From contig NZ_CP151996.1 of assembly GCF_038593855.1 (NCBI RefSeq), forward strand, positions 2,480,001-2,544,000: a stretch of DNA of 64,000 nucleotides, in the 5' to 3' direction. The position numbers were made by a program, and so were the translations under genes. The notes under the pieces were generated by a model that had not been told where the DNA came from, did not search any database, and worked only from the letters and a program-made list of their open reading frames with translations. Origin of the DNA: Lysinibacillus sp. FSL M8-0337 (GTDB lineage Bacteria; Bacillota; Bacilli; Bacillales_A; Planococcaceae). Shown one piece after another: positions 1 to 8,946 of the stretch. Each line of letters opens with the position of its first letter. Positions within the stretch are counted from its first letter, which is position 1.

Positions 1-398
1 TCTAGCACATCTTGCAATGTTTGTGCTTGTAACTGTTTTTCCATTGCATGCCATACATCTAGATAAACGGTTTCCAACGTATGCTGTATTTTTCGGCCGA
101 CAGCACATGCAGGATTCGGTTCATCATGTATTGTAAATAGTTGCTCTGGACCATCAATCGCACGGTAAATGCTCAACAATGACAAATCCTTTGGTTCAAT
201 AACAAGTCCATAACCGGCAAGTCCTGACTGAGAAGTTAACAAGCCTGCTTTTTTCAATTTCCCAATCATCCGTCGTACGACTACGGGATTCGTATTGACA
301 CTACCTGCAATATAATCAGATGTAAGCTGACTTTTATCAGATGTTGTAGCAATGAGCGAAAGTATATGGATAGCGACTGAAAATCGACTATTGACCAT
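1..398 (-). CDS. Rrf2-family transcriptional regulator, YwnA-like (3' end outside window)
   Basis: This is the first 132 codons of an Rrf2-type winged-helix repressor; the 3' end is cut off by the window edge. The N-terminus MVNSRFSVAIHIL, the recognition-helix segment NTNPVVVRRMIGKLK (about residues 36-50) and the segment PNPACAVGRKIQHTL (about 96-110) match the B. subtilis YwnA type. Only one cysteine lies where Fe-S members such as IscR or NsrR have three, so an Fe-S cluster is unlikely. The ATG follows a GGTGG ribosome site. A palindrome over its own -10 box suggests autoregulation. The family call is firm; the signal sensed is unknown. Confidence 0.85.
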   Translation of the reverse strand, partial: MVNSRFSVAIHILSLIATTSDKSQLTSDYIAGSVNTNPVVVRRMIGKLKKAGLLTSQSGLAGYGLVIEPKDLSLLSIYRAIDGPEQLFTIHDEPNPACAVGRKIQHTLETVYLDVWHAMEKQLQAQTLQDVL

Positions 399-415
399 AC
401 GAATCACCACCTGTT

Positions 416-450
416 GTAACTATTATAGTTACAGGTTGAGATAATCGCAA
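416..450 (-). promoter_or_regulatory. Promoter and likely autoregulatory operator of the Rrf2 gene
   Basis: On the minus strand, -35 TTGCGA (445-450), a 17-bp spacer and -10 TATAAT (422-427) form a good sigma-A promoter. The palindrome GTAACTATTATAGTTAC (416-432, 7-bp arms, 3-bp centre) covers the -10 box. That is a typical place for autorepression by a dimeric Rrf2 regulator; which protein binds is inference. Confidence 0.6.
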
Positions 451-508
451 GTCATATGCTCATATCTTAACCTGTTCATTATTCACAAAAATACACCCGC
501 TATCGAAT

Positions 509-715
509 TTAAATTTTTGTCATATAAATAACGAGCTCTTGTTGGATTTGACCATTTTCTTCATAAAAATCTAGATTATGAAATTCATATTTATAATGAC
601 CAACGGGGAACGTTACACTCTCGCCTTGAGCCGCAGCTAGTATGCCAGCCACATCATGTGATACCATCTGTAAAAGCTCTGTCCCTGTCATTGTTTCTAT
701 AAAAATTACGTTCAT
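509..715 (-). CDS. Small hypothetical protein (68 aa)
   Basis: The ORF encodes a 68-residue soluble protein without signal peptide or membrane segment. Its start has a good AAGGAGGTG site in the transcript just upstream of the ATG. The first half is hydrophobic and helical and the second half has alternating hydrophobic residues (HYKYEFHNLDFYEENG). I do not recognise a family. It lies upstream of the Rrf2 promoter in the same direction and could be separately transcribed. Confidence 0.6.
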   Translation of the reverse strand: MNVIFIETMTGTELLQMVSHDVAGILAAAQGESVTFPVGHYKYEFHNLDFYEENGQIQQELVIYMTKI

Positions 716-896
716 CTAAAAACACCTCCTTCGCCATTATAGCTTAGAAGGTGTTTGGATTTATAGTGATGATTTCTTACTACACAAGTTAGAAATCATC
801 ATCAAAATATAATCGATAGACGAGTAAAAGAAAAAAATTGATATAATTGTTTAAAGATTAAATGTGAAAACTTTTATAGACAGGAGGATATTTAGT

Positions 897-1436
897 ATGA
901 AAATCAAATTAATATTAATTGTAATATGCTCATTTTCACCATTACTATTATTAGGACTTTTCATTTACGGAAATGCTTATTATAACGACTATCATCTAAA
1001 ATCATCCGAAACAACAGTGAAAGAATTTTTAGAAGAATTTATCGACAGTAGCATACAAATCATGCATTTTGAACGAATAGAAGAAACAAATATGTGGTTA
1101 GCCCAGTTGAAAATTAACGGTGATCAGTATGGTCATGCACGTTTTAATAAAGGGTGGAATGGCAAACTTAAATTTATTTATTTAGCAACAGATCCCTCAG
1201 AAACCTATCGACAATATAAAACCAATAAAGGCAACTATGGCACATTGTATGTACACGAATTAGACAGCAATGTTGCCAAAATAAAATTGACAACAAACTG
1301 GATGAATTTTGAAAAAGAAGTCGAAGTTGATACTTCTGCACCATTTATGAAAACATTTAAACTACCTCCTAATGCAGAAGATACGTTTCCTGCAATATTT
1401 ACTTTTTATGATAAAACTGGAAAAGAGTTAAGGTAA
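897..1436 (+). CDS. Hypothetical membrane-anchored or secreted protein
   Basis: The reading frame opens at a GTG at 864, but the start at 897 is chosen because an AGGAGG (882-887) lies 9 bases before that ATG. The 179-residue product begins MKIKLILIVICSFSPLLLLG, a hydrophobic N-terminal anchor or uncleaved signal segment with no lipobox. The rest (from about residue 30) is a polar extracytoplasmic domain with short beta-rich stretches. It stands alone between minus-strand neighbours. No family recognised. Confidence 0.65.
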   Translation: MKIKLILIVICSFSPLLLLGLFIYGNAYYNDYHLKSSETTVKEFLEEFIDSSIQIMHFERIEETNMWLAQLKINGDQYGHARFNKGWNGKLKFIYLATDPSETYRQYKTNKGNYGTLYVHELDSNVAKIKLTTNWMNFEKEVEVDTSAPFMKTFKLPPNAEDTFPAIFTFYDKTGKELR

Positions 1437-1473
1437 TTAGCGTTGTATTCATCTTTCGAAGGCGCTTACATTT

Positions 1474-1674
1474 TTATTTATAACCATTCAGACGGATTTC
1501 CTCAATAATTTGCATCATTTTTACTAATTGTTCTTGTGTTAATGTAGTGGTAATAGCTGGACTATCCTGTTGAGGCTGCTGATCTTTTCGGGACGAGGAC
1601 TCCCCTTGTATATTTTCACGCAATCGAAAAAACTTTGCTTTTGTTGTACTTTGCAGCACTATTCTTTCTCTCAA
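1474..1674 (-). CDS. Small hypothetical protein (about 66 aa)
   Basis: Two starts are possible. The longer GTG at 1683 overlaps its only ribosome site, so the TTG at 1674, eight bases after AGGGG, is preferred. The protein is basic at the N-terminus (RERIVLQSTTKAKFFRLREN), then Ser/Gln-rich (about residues 25-40), with an amphipathic C-terminal helix (LTQEQLVKMMQIIEEIRLNGY). Function unknown; it may be a DNA- or protein-binding microprotein. Confidence 0.45.
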   Translation of the reverse strand: MRERIVLQSTTKAKFFRLRENIQGESSSRKDQQPQQDSPAITTTLTQEQLVKMMQIIEEIRLNGYK

Positions 1675-1783
1675 CCCAGCCACCCCTAAAGCTTTTATTA
1701 GAAAAAATACCTTATAATACCATAAATACTATAATAGAAGGCACCTATCGAAACATCCACCAACTTGCCTATTTATCAAAATA

Positions 1784-1810
1784 GATTATTTGGACCTAGT
1801 CCAAATAATC
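1784..1810. repeat. Perfect 12-bp inverted repeat beside the thyA terminator
   Basis: GATTATTTGGAC (1784-1795), CTA, GTCCAAATAATC (1799-1810) is a perfect dyad with a 3-base loop. It lies immediately beyond the thyA terminator on that transcript. It is followed by A residues on the plus strand, so it is not itself a strong terminator in either direction; it could be a protein-binding site or a remnant of a mobile element. Confidence 0.6.
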
Positions 1811-1843
1811 AAAAAAGCAGCAACCAAAATGGCTGCTGCTTTT
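1811..1843 (-). terminator. Intrinsic terminator of thyA
   Basis: Read on the minus strand, AAAAGCAGCA (1834-1843) pairs with TGCTGCTTTT (1813-1822) and runs straight into a T tract. It begins two bases after the thyA stop codon. Confidence 0.8.
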
Positions 1844-1845
1844 GA

Positions 1846-2823
1846 CTAAACCGCAATCGGTGCTTTAATTGCTGGATGTGGATTATAGCCCTCGATGGAT
1901 AAATCCTCAAGTTCTATATCAAAAATCGACGTTTTATTCGGATTTATTTTCAAGGTTGGTAGTTCCCGTGGCTCACGTGAAAGCTGTTCTTTCACTTGCT
2001 CCACATGATTTGCATAAATGTGTGCATCGCCAATACTATGAATAAATTCGCCGACTTCAAGCCCACATTCATGGGCAATTAAATGTGTTAATAATGCATA
2101 AGAGGCAATATTGAAAGGACAGCCGAGCAATGTATCTAGACTACGTTGCATTAATTGGCAGCTTAATTTGCCCTCTGCCACATAAAATTGAAACATAACA
2201 TGGCAAGGTGGTAAAGCCGCTTTGCTTCCTTTTGCACCTGCATTAATAACATCTTCAGGGTTCCATGCATTGACAATAATACGACGTGAGTCTGGATTAT
2301 GCTTAATTTGGTGAATAACATCTTGTAATTGATCAAGACTTTCCCCGTTTGACGTTGTCCAATTGCGCCATTGCTTGCCATAGACATTCCCAAGATCGCC
2401 GTACTTTCTTGCAAAATCATCATCTATTAAAATACGGTCGCAAAATGATGCGAGCTCAGCTTGGTAAACAACATTAAACGCTTCGTCCGTTAAGCATCGA
2501 CGACCGAAATCCGTCATATCAGGTCCATTATATTCATCGGATTCAATCCATTTTTTAAACGCCCACTCATCCCATATATGGTTATTATGCTGTAGTAAGT
2601 AGCGAATATTTGTATCTCCTTTAATAAACCAAAGAAGCTCGCTAGCCACAAGTTTGAATGGTACGCGTTTAGTCGTTAAAAGTGGAAAGCCTTGACTTAA
2701 GTCAAAACGCATTTGATGGCCAAAGATGCTATACGTACCTGTCCCCGTACGGTCCTCTTTTTTAATTCCATTTTCTAAAATATGTTGTAGTAAATTTAAA
2801 TACGCAGTCTCTGGATGCGTCAA
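1846..2823 (-). CDS. thyA: Thymidylate synthase
   Basis: ThyA methylates dUMP to dTMP using methylene-tetrahydrofolate, supplying the DNA precursor. The product has the long-insert form known from Lactobacillus casei: [20 protein letters not shown] near the N-terminus (dUMP phosphate binding), the ~50-residue small-domain insert around [19 protein letters not shown], the catalytic cysteine in [12 protein letters not shown], and the C-terminus PAIKAPIAV. The frame opens at an ATG at 2859, but a TATAAT -10 box overlaps that ATG and an AAGGAG (2835-2840) precedes a TTG at 2823, so the TTG start is preferred (325 aa). No dfrA follows, unlike in B. subtilis. Confidence 0.93.
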   Translation of the reverse strand: MTHPETAYLNLLQHILENGIKKEDRTGTGTYSIFGHQMRFDLSQGFPLLTTKRVPFKLVASELLWFIKGDTNIRYLLQHNNHIWDEWAFKKWIESDEYNGPDMTDFGRRCLTDEAFNVVYQAELASFCDRILIDDDFARKYGDLGNVYGKQWRNWTTSNGESLDQLQDVIHQIKHNPDSRRIIVNAWNPEDVINAGAKGSKAALPPCHVMFQFYVAEGKLSCQLMQRSLDTLLGCPFNIASYALLTHLIAHECGLEVGEFIHSIGDAHIYANHVEQVKEQLSREPRELPTLKINPNKTSIFDIELEDLSIEGYNPHPAIKAPIAV

Positions 2824-2857
2824 TTTGTCACCAGCTCCTTCAAATATGCTGTTGACC

Positions 2858-2885
2858 ATTATACCATCTAATATTGAGGAGTGAA
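2858..2885 (-). promoter_or_regulatory. Promoter of thyA
   Basis: On the minus strand TTCACT (2880-2885), a 16-bp spacer and TATAAT (2858-2863) make a sigma-A type promoter. The -10 box overlaps the first in-frame ATG, so transcription would start downstream of it, and translation must begin at the later TTG. Confidence 0.6.
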
Positions 2886-2958
2886 CGTCGAATTACAAAA
2901 ACAAACTACTTTCCAACAGCTACATCGCAATTTTTGTATCAATGACAAACAAACGATA

Positions 2959-3882
2959 CTATTCTAAGTGTGAACCCATTTTATTATGTTGTAATTCTTT
3001 TGCTATTTCATTTTCTGTCGGAACAAAAAACATCGGCAACAAAATAATTGTAAAAAGAATTGGCCCAATAATAAACAACAAATCAATGCCAGGACTAAAG
3101 TAAAGGCCAAATGCTGTTAGCAGTCCAGACATAACTAAATATATTATTTGCACAATAACAATAAATAAAGGAATGATTTGGTACATATAATTTAGTTTTC
3201 TAAATTGATGCATTTCTTCAGGGTGTTGGATGATTCGTTTTTTTAAACGTCTCGATAAAATCAAGCATGCAAAAATTTGAACAATAATAAAGCTAAAATA
3301 CATGACACTGCGTAACAACATTTGACGCTTAGCGATTGCACCATCAAAATGGGCAACTCGTTGTTGCAACAATTCGTTAACAGCCCCATTGTAGACATAT
3401 TCACTTTCACTCATAAAAGTCAGTGGCTGAACAAATCCAAGTGTTGCCCACTCTTTTGCGTTTACTTGCCAATTCATTAATTTACTAGCCATAATACGTA
3501 ATTGAATCGCTTCATCTTCACGAAACATCCCTACTAAAGTGCGATATGGAATAGATATCTTCAAATGACCATCTTGTTTTTCTTGAAATAAATCCTCGAT
3601 AAAAAATGTATACGCTACATTCGAATGATTCGTTTCAACATGACCACCTTGCACTTTCCAATGGCTAGCTAAGGAAGATTCGATATCATTTTGCATTTCA
3701 TAATAAGGTGTATCATTATGTAACTGTTTCGGAATCTTATAGACAAAATGATTGTCACTTCCAATGATACAAATATCCACTTCTATTGCATCTTTATTTA
3801 AAGTTTGAGCAAATGTCGTTTTGGGATACGCCAATATGGCGACTTGGAAAATTAGGATGAGTGACAGCACACTCCATTTCAC
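2959..3882 (-). CDS. Membrane protein with extracytoplasmic N-terminal domain, divergent from the two-component genes
   Basis: The 307-residue product starts with a signal peptide (MKWSVLSLILIFQVAILAYP, likely cut after TTFA), followed by an extracytoplasmic domain of about 160 residues. A membrane segment near 195-212, a basic loop (SRRLKKRIIQHPEE), and two or three further membrane segments near 232-295 follow. GTG is the start, six bases after GGGGGAG. It is divergent from the ComP-like kinase gene and shares its upstream region, so it may be a target or partner of that system; this is inference. Family not recognised. Confidence 0.7.
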   Translation of the reverse strand: MKWSVLSLILIFQVAILAYPKTTFAQTLNKDAIEVDICIIGSDNHFVYKIPKQLHNDTPYYEMQNDIESSLASHWKVQGGHVETNHSNVAYTFFIEDLFQEKQDGHLKISIPYRTLVGMFREDEAIQLRIMASKLMNWQVNAKEWATLGFVQPLTFMSESEYVYNGAVNELLQQRVAHFDGAIAKRQMLLRSVMYFSFIIVQIFACLILSRRLKKRIIQHPEEMHQFRKLNYMYQIIPLFIVIVQIIYLVMSGLLTAFGLYFSPGIDLLFIIGPILFTIILLPMFFVPTENEIAKELQHNKMGSHLE

Positions 3883-3935
3883 AAAGTGCTCCCCCTTTCC
3901 GTCACTTAGGCTAGATTCACATTATCACAGCTTAT

Positions 3936-3999
3936 ACCGAAAATACTATTTCGTTATTCCGAAAAAATGTTAGTGGTTTTCCGAAACACTTTATTTCGG
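3936..3999. promoter_or_regulatory. Two dyad repeats in the divergent control region (candidate response-regulator sites)
   Basis: CGAAA-N6-TTTCG (3938-3953) and CGAAA-N7-TTTCG (3982-3998) are two related dyads whose half-sites are 44-45 bp apart; another CCGAAA lies at 3959-3964. They sit 50-110 bp upstream of a TATACT -10-like box (4037-4042) that lacks a recognisable -35, the arrangement expected for an activated promoter. Binding by the neighbouring ComA-like regulator is a hypothesis; the motif differs from the B. subtilis ComA box. Confidence 0.45.
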
Positions 4000-4044
4000 T
4001 ATTCCAAAAAAATTAAAAATTATGGATAATATAGTATATACTTC

Positions 4045-4101
4045 ATGATGAAACGGAGCACTATAACTATGATTATGAAAATTAAAGAGCGTCTTTTATG
4101 A
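4045..4101 (+). CDS. Possible tiny leader ORF overlapping the kinase start
   Basis: An 18-codon ORF (MMKRSTITMIMKIKERLL) ends in TGA that overlaps the ATG of the kinase gene in the ATGA manner. An internal ATG at 4069 lies ten bases after CGGAG and would give a 10-residue peptide. It could couple translation of the kinase. It is too short to be a ComX precursor and has no tryptophan, so a pheromone role is not supported. Could be chance. Confidence 0.25.
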   Translation: MMKRSTITMIMKIKERLL

Positions 4102-6293
4102 GCAAATTAACTTTTAGTATTTTTTTAACATATTTACTTCTTGGCATTTATGTATTGGGTGTTGCCATTCGTGGTCCTTATATTAGTATTTTAGTTGATA
4201 CGTCCAATACACTACCTGTTATTATTCATCCTTATTATTCAGAATGGGCTCAACAAAAAAAGATTGAGCAAGGTGATATTATCCTTTCCATCAATCAAAA
4301 GCCCGCTAAAGGTTTTGGCTCTTCTCAAACAGATACTTATATTACAACCGCGAAAGAGCTAACACTTCTAAAACCTGATGGTACTGTTCAAACAATCCAA
4401 ATTAAACATCGGGATTTACCTGAAGAGTTATATTTACATATTGTTTTTCCGATGTTTTATTTCATCCTTTGTTTAAGCGTTGCCATCTATTTATGGCAGC
4501 GAAATAACCATACTGTAATTACGAAATTACTAATGCTATTTTTATTAACCTGCTCTTTAGCTTATACAAGTGTAGGTGCATCAAGTAGAGGAAATATCAT
4601 TGGCATGATTGTAAACGGAATTTGTTTAGTTTTGTGCTTAGTCCTTATCATTCATTTCCTACAACAATATTATCGTTTTTTACACATAAAATGGAAGTAT
4701 ATAGATGTAAAGTGGCTCTATTTTCTTCCGTTTGTTATTCTATGCTGCTATATCATTGAAATGCTCATTCCACAATTTAGGGTTATTACCCCTATCGTAA
4801 CGCTCAGTCTATTTGCAGTACTGGTACTTTATGCAATCTATATATTATTAACGAGCTATCTACAAACCCGATTAGCTAAAATACGCTTAATCGCTATTTC
4901 TTGTATCGTGCCATTTTTGCCATTTCTATTGTTGTTTGTTGTACCTGAAATTTTAGGGTATAACGCGATAATACGACCTGAAATTAGTGTTTTATTTATT
5001 TTGTTTATACCTTTTTCCTTTATTTTTATTCAAGTGAACGAACGCTTATTTGATATTGAATACCAATTATCTCGTTTTCGCTATTATTCATCACTCGCTT
5101 TTTTCAGTTCATTCATTTTATCGTCTTTATTAGCAATCTTGTTTTTGGACCAACTTTCAATAGAATTGATGATTGTTGTCTTTCTCATTATTTTTATTGG
5201 TTTTATAGCCAGTTTTTATGTAAAAGAACAACTTGACTTTAAACATCGAAAAATTATATTTTCATCATCTGGTGATTATGTCCATAATTTATATGCAGCA
5301 GTTAAACGGATTAGTAAAGCTAAAAGCCAACAGGAATTACTTTCAAGTCTCAAATATGAAATTACCGAAAAACTCGGGACAACTGCATTTACGCTTGAAA
5401 CAATCATGGAAGATGTCCCATTTTCTCGCGGTGAAATTCAAGTAGAGAGCCAACTGACACAACTTCTGATCCATGATACAGTAGATGAAAAGATTCTTAT
5501 ACGAATTAGACACACTTTACAAAAAGAAGAACTTCTATGGTTGGAGTTACTAGCATTATACGTCTCTATGTTTATTGATAATTTAAAACTAATTGAAGAT
5601 TTAGTAAGAGATATTCAGCATATGAAAGATACGCATAACACTCAACTTCCTTGGCTTGATAAATTATTATGGAATATTATTGAGAAAGAAAAGAGTATTT
5701 TAGCACAGGAATTACATGACACTATTTTACAGGAGCAATTACATTTAGCGAGAGAATTAGATGTTATTGCTAGCTCTCCTATTATTGAAGAAAAAAAAGT
5801 ATTAGATATTCGGGAACAACTGTTAAATGCCTCCAAAGATTTACGGGAGTATTGCGAAAATCTGAGCCCGCCTTTACTTGATACTTTTGGTTTAGAAATG
5901 GCATTAAAAAAACTCGTACAAAAAGTGAAAATACGTGCAAACTTTCTATTAAATACACGAATTGATCGAGTTCAGTTCCAAGATCCAACTTTACATTTAG
6001 TTGTCTATCGCCTAGTTCAAGAACTGTTAAATAACGCTATTAAACATGCCGATGCATCTAAAGTTTCACTTAAACTACTTGCAATAAACCACGGTTTTGT
6101 TCTCCAATACGACGATAATGGTATCGGCTGTAATATTGAAGATTTAATGCAATCCTCCGCTTCTATGGGCATTAATGGCATTCGAGAACGTGTTCGGGCC
6201 TTTAACGGAGATATGACCATTACCTCCAAACCAAATGATGGCATGCATATTTATATTCAAATTCAAGAGGAATGTGAGGAACCATACAAATGA
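4098..6293 (+). CDS. ComP-like sensor histidine kinase
   Basis: This is a 731-residue sensor kinase with the ComP architecture. After a first membrane segment comes a PDZ-like extracytoplasmic stretch (WAQQKKIEQGDIILSINQKP, about residues 50-70). About eight more membrane segments (about 115-365) precede the cytoplasmic part. The HisKA_3 box AQELHDTILQEQLHLARELD carries the phospho-acceptor His540. The ATPase domain has LVQELLNNAIKHA and DDNGIGC. The stop overlaps the response-regulator start by 4 bp. B. subtilis ComP (769 aa) senses ComX, but no comQ or comX homologue lies upstream here, so the ligand is unknown. Confidence 0.88.
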   Translation: MSKLTFSIFLTYLLLGIYVLGVAIRGPYISILVDTSNTLPVIIHPYYSEWAQQKKIEQGDIILSINQKPAKGFGSSQTDTYITTAKELTLLKPDGTVQTIQIKHRDLPEELYLHIVFPMFYFILCLSVAIYLWQRNNHTVITKLLMLFLLTCSLAYTSVGASSRGNIIGMIVNGICLVLCLVLIIHFLQQYYRFLHIKWKYIDVKWLYFLPFVILCCYIIEMLIPQFRVITPIVTLSLFAVLVLYAIYILLTSYLQTRLAKIRLIAISCIVPFLPFLLLFVVPEILGYNAIIRPEISVLFILFIPFSFIFIQVNERLFDIEYQLSRFRYYSSLAFFSSFILSSLLAILFLDQLSIELMIVVFLIIFIGFIASFYVKEQLDFKHRKIIFSSSGDYVHNLYAAVKRISKAKSQQELLSSLKYEITEKLGTTAFTLETIMEDVPFSRGEIQVESQLTQLLIHDTVDEKILIRIRHTLQKEELLWLELLALYVSMFIDNLKLIEDLVRDIQHMKDTHNTQLPWLDKLLWNIIEKEKSILAQELHDTILQEQLHLARELDVIASSPIIEEKKVLDIREQLLNASKDLREYCENLSPPLLDTFGLEMALKKLVQKVKIRANFLLNTRIDRVQFQDPTLHLVVYRLVQELLNNAIKHADASKVSLKLLAINHGFVLQYDDNGIGCNIEDLMQSSASMGINGIRERVRAFNGDMTITSKPNDGMHIYIQIQEECEEPYK

Positions 6294-6916
6294 TTGAAAT
6301 ATTGATTGTAGATGATCATCCTGTCGTTTTAGACGGAACAAAAACATTATTACAAGATCTAGAAAATGTCCATATTGAAACAGAACAAGAAAGCGCCAAT
6401 GTACTGGCTAGAATGGAATCACACCCCTTTCAGCTCTATTTAATTGATATTAATATGAAACCTTTAAACGGCATTCAACTGGCTGAAATGATTAAGAAAC
6501 AACAACCTGAAGCGCTAATTATTCTTTATACAGGCTATGAGTTATCCGATTATTACGAGCTTCTTGTAGAAAAAAAAGTAGATGGACTTTTATCGAAGCT
6601 CGCTACAAAAGAACAGGTAATTCAAACAATCCAAGCCACTTTGCGGGGGGAAATTTTATTATCAGCAGATTTTTTAGACTTTGTCCAACAGCACTCGAAT
6701 CGTTCCAATGCTAAGCAGGAAGTATTACTAAGTCATAAAGAACAGGAAATTTTACAACTGGTCGCACAAGGATGTACCAATAAAGCTATTGCCTCTGCAA
6801 TAGGCGTTACCCAGCGTACAGTGGAAAATTATTTATCCAAACTCTTTGTCAGATTACATGTGGAATCACGTGCAGAAGCAGTGATTGTTGCCAAAGAAAA
6901 AGCATGGATCGACTAA
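6290..6916 (+). CDS. ComA-like response regulator (NarL/LuxR type)
   Basis: The 208-residue protein has a receiver domain with acidic pair D8-D9, phospho-acceptor D53 (YLIDINM) and the switch threonine and lysine (LYTGYE, LSKLATKEQ). A LuxR-type helix-turn-helix follows at about 148-205 (LSHKEQEILQLVAQGCTNKAIA... VESRAEAVIVAK). It is translationally coupled to the kinase by an ATGA overlap, so the two form a pair. TGYE and the C-terminal SRAEAV(I)VAK are shared with ComA. Whether it governs competence or another density response is unknown. Confidence 0.88.
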   Translation: MIEILIVDDHPVVLDGTKTLLQDLENVHIETEQESANVLARMESHPFQLYLIDINMKPLNGIQLAEMIKKQQPEALIILYTGYELSDYYELLVEKKVDGLLSKLATKEQVIQTIQATLRGEILLSADFLDFVQQHSNRSNAKQEVLLSHKEQEILQLVAQGCTNKAIASAIGVTQRTVENYLSKLFVRLHVESRAEAVIVAKEKAWID

Positions 6917-7129
6917 TTAATCGGTGACCATCACTCGGATTTTTCCAATAACTTCTACATGTCATTTATAAAGTTACACCAGAAGTCGAATAAATGGTAA
7001 TATTAAACGATTTTCAGTATTTTTTTAATATATTAAGCACTATATACCTTTATTTTTTAGCATTTTTTTTAATCATTATAGTTAAAAACGATATTATGTA
7101 ATTTTTTCTTACTAAAAAACGGCATTTGC

Positions 7130-7302
7130 TGGATAAATGTATGAATCTGTTATATAATGAAAGTAATAATTAAATTGCTTCATCGTAAACAATGAAACCA
7201 CGTATTCAATAGTAACGTGTTCTAGCGAGCTTCTGATTATGGTATTATTTTATACTGATTGAAGGAATATGATTGTTGAATTTATTTTTGGAGGTTTTTT
7301 AA
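7130..7302 (+). promoter_or_regulatory. Promoter and long 5' leader of the cold-shock gene
   Basis: TGGATA (7130-7135), 17 bp, TATAAT (7153-7158) form a probable promoter, leaving about 135 nt of untranslated leader before the csp ATG, ending in GGAGG. Long structured leaders are typical of cold-shock genes and give temperature-dependent translation. The rest of the gap from 6917 is very AT-rich and shows no gene. Confidence 0.5.
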
Positions 7303-7503
7303 ATGACTCAAGGTACAGTAAAATGGTTTAACGCAGAAAAAGGTTTTGGCTTCATCGAAGTAGAAGGTGGAAACGATGTATTCGTACACTTCTCTGCTAT
7401 CCAATCTGAAGGTTTCAAAACACTTGAAGAAGGACAAAAAGTAGAATTCGGCGTTGAAGAAGGTAACCGTGGCCCTCAAGCTACAAACGTTGTAAAACTT
7501 TAA
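7303..7503 (+). CDS. Cold-shock protein, CspA/CspB family
   Basis: This is a 66-residue single OB-fold cold-shock domain that binds single-stranded RNA and DNA and melts mRNA structure. The RNP1 motif KGFGFIEV (residues 14-21) and RNP2 motif VFVHFSAI (26-33) are intact, and the length equals that of CspB/CspD. The ATG follows GGAGG after eight bases. It is monocistronic, with its own promoter, long leader and terminator. Confidence 0.97.
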   Translation: MTQGTVKWFNAEKGFGFIEVEGGNDVFVHFSAIQSEGFKTLEEGQKVEFGVEEGNRGPQATNVVKL

Positions 7504-7535
7504 TTCTCGTTCAAGAATTAACAGTTCAAAGTCCA

Positions 7536-7564
7536 AGAGACATCCTTTCCGGATGTCTCTTTTC
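7536..7564 (+). terminator. Terminator of the cold-shock gene
   Basis: AGAGACATCC (7536-7545), a five-base loop and GGATGTCTCT (7551-7560) form a perfect 10-bp stem followed by TTTTC. Confidence 0.9.
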
Positions 7565-7577
7565 ATTTCCTTATTTT

Positions 7578-8747
7578 TTATGCGTATGAATGTAGACCAG
7601 CAATGACTAAATTGACGAAAACTTGATTAAAGACAATGATGCCAAAGCCAACAATAGATAGCCAGGCTGTTTTCTCCCCTTCCCATCCCTTTGACAGACG
7701 AAGATGTAGAAAAGCTGCATAAAATAAAAACGTAATGAGCGCCCAGACTTCTTTTGGGTCCCACCCCCAATACCTTCCCCATGCAATTTGTGCCCAAATC
7801 ATAGCAAATAATAAACCGCCTAAGGCAAACAATGGGAAGCCAATCACTACCGCCCGATATGAAATTTCGTCCATTAAAGCTGATTGTACAAGGCTTGTTA
7901 ATGGTTTTAATAGCACGATGAGTGGCTTTCTAAAGAACAGTCGGATGGCACCATACAAGATGGTTCCTACAATAAATGCCCATACGATGGAATTTAACTT
8001 TTTGGCATCGATTGATGGCGTAATCTTCAACCAGCCGATTGTCTCTCCACTTTCTGTGACCGCTCCTTTATTAACAATCAGTGGTGTCATCGTATAGACT
8101 GCCTTTTCCTTCACATCTTGAGCATTTTCAAATTGAATGTGTACTTCTTCCGTCGTTACACTAAATACCGTTGCTGCAGCACTAAATCCAATTACCACAA
8201 TCAAACAGTACATAACGAACTCTAACGCAACGGTACTCCTCGTCCTTTTATGAACATTCAAAGATTTCAGTAAATAGATAATACCTGTTGCAAATGATAT
8301 CGATAAAATAGCACTTGAAAATGCTACTGTCATAACATGAATTGTTAACCAGTTACTTTGCAACGAAGGTACAAGGGGTCTCATTTCATTTGTAAAAACA
8401 CTTCCATAGCCCAAAATAATTAGGACCACTGGAATTACAAATAACCCTACGACAATTTGTTTATATAAGTAATGAATAATTAGAAAGCTAGCTGTTAGCA
8501 TAATGCCAAAAAACGTCATAAACTCATACATATTACTAACAGGTGCATGATCGACTGCAATCCATCTTAAAATAAAATACACTAATTGCAAGATGAAAGC
8601 AGAATATGTAAGTATAAGACCCAGTCTCCTAAACGAACGCCGTGCAGATTTTACTGCTAATCCAAACGGTAAAATCGCAATTAACAGCAAGATAAAAGCA
8701 AAAAATAACGAAGTCCCACTCAAGCTTATTAAATTTTCAGTACTCAA
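7578..8747 (-). CDS. resC: Cytochrome c biogenesis protein ResC/CcsA family
   Basis: ResC works with ResB to carry and ligate haem to apocytochromes c on the outer face of the membrane (System II). The product has about ten membrane segments, conserved periplasm-side histidines (for example WLTIHVMT) and the tryptophan-rich haem-binding motif WGRYWGWDPKEVWAL near residue 335. The frame extends to 8822, but GGAGG (8756-8760) is eight bases before a TTG at 8747, giving 389 aa, close to B. subtilis ResC (391 aa). No resA or resB is adjacent, which is unusual. Confidence 0.9.
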   Translation of the reverse strand: MSTENLISLSGTSLFFAFILLLIAILPFGLAVKSARRSFRRLGLILTYSAFILQLVYFILRWIAVDHAPVSNMYEFMTFFGIMLTASFLIIHYLYKQIVVGLFVIPVVLIILGYGSVFTNEMRPLVPSLQSNWLTIHVMTVAFSSAILSISFATGIIYLLKSLNVHKRTRSTVALEFVMYCLIVVIGFSAAATVFSVTTEEVHIQFENAQDVKEKAVYTMTPLIVNKGAVTESGETIGWLKITPSIDAKKLNSIVWAFIVGTILYGAIRLFFRKPLIVLLKPLTSLVQSALMDEISYRAVVIGFPLFALGGLLFAMIWAQIAWGRYWGWDPKEVWALITFLFYAAFLHLRLSKGWEGEKTAWLSIVGFGIIVFNQVFVNLVIAGLHSYA

Positions 8748-8946
8748 CACAATGACCTCCAACATCCTTTTTTTGTAGAAGCTGTAAATTGCTTCTCCAT
8801 AATAGAACGTCACGCCAAACATTTAGTGCCCTTTTTGAAGCGTATCTTTCCTAATTAATAGCTAATGTTACAAAATTATGACAGAGAAAAAGGGAGAAAA
8901 TTACGCTAGTCCCCCCTCATGTCCATGAATAAGAATACAAAGATTG

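Noticed and set aside
4045..4101. ComX-like pheromone precursor
   Set aside because: No tryptophan near the C-terminus, too short, and no comQ beside it.
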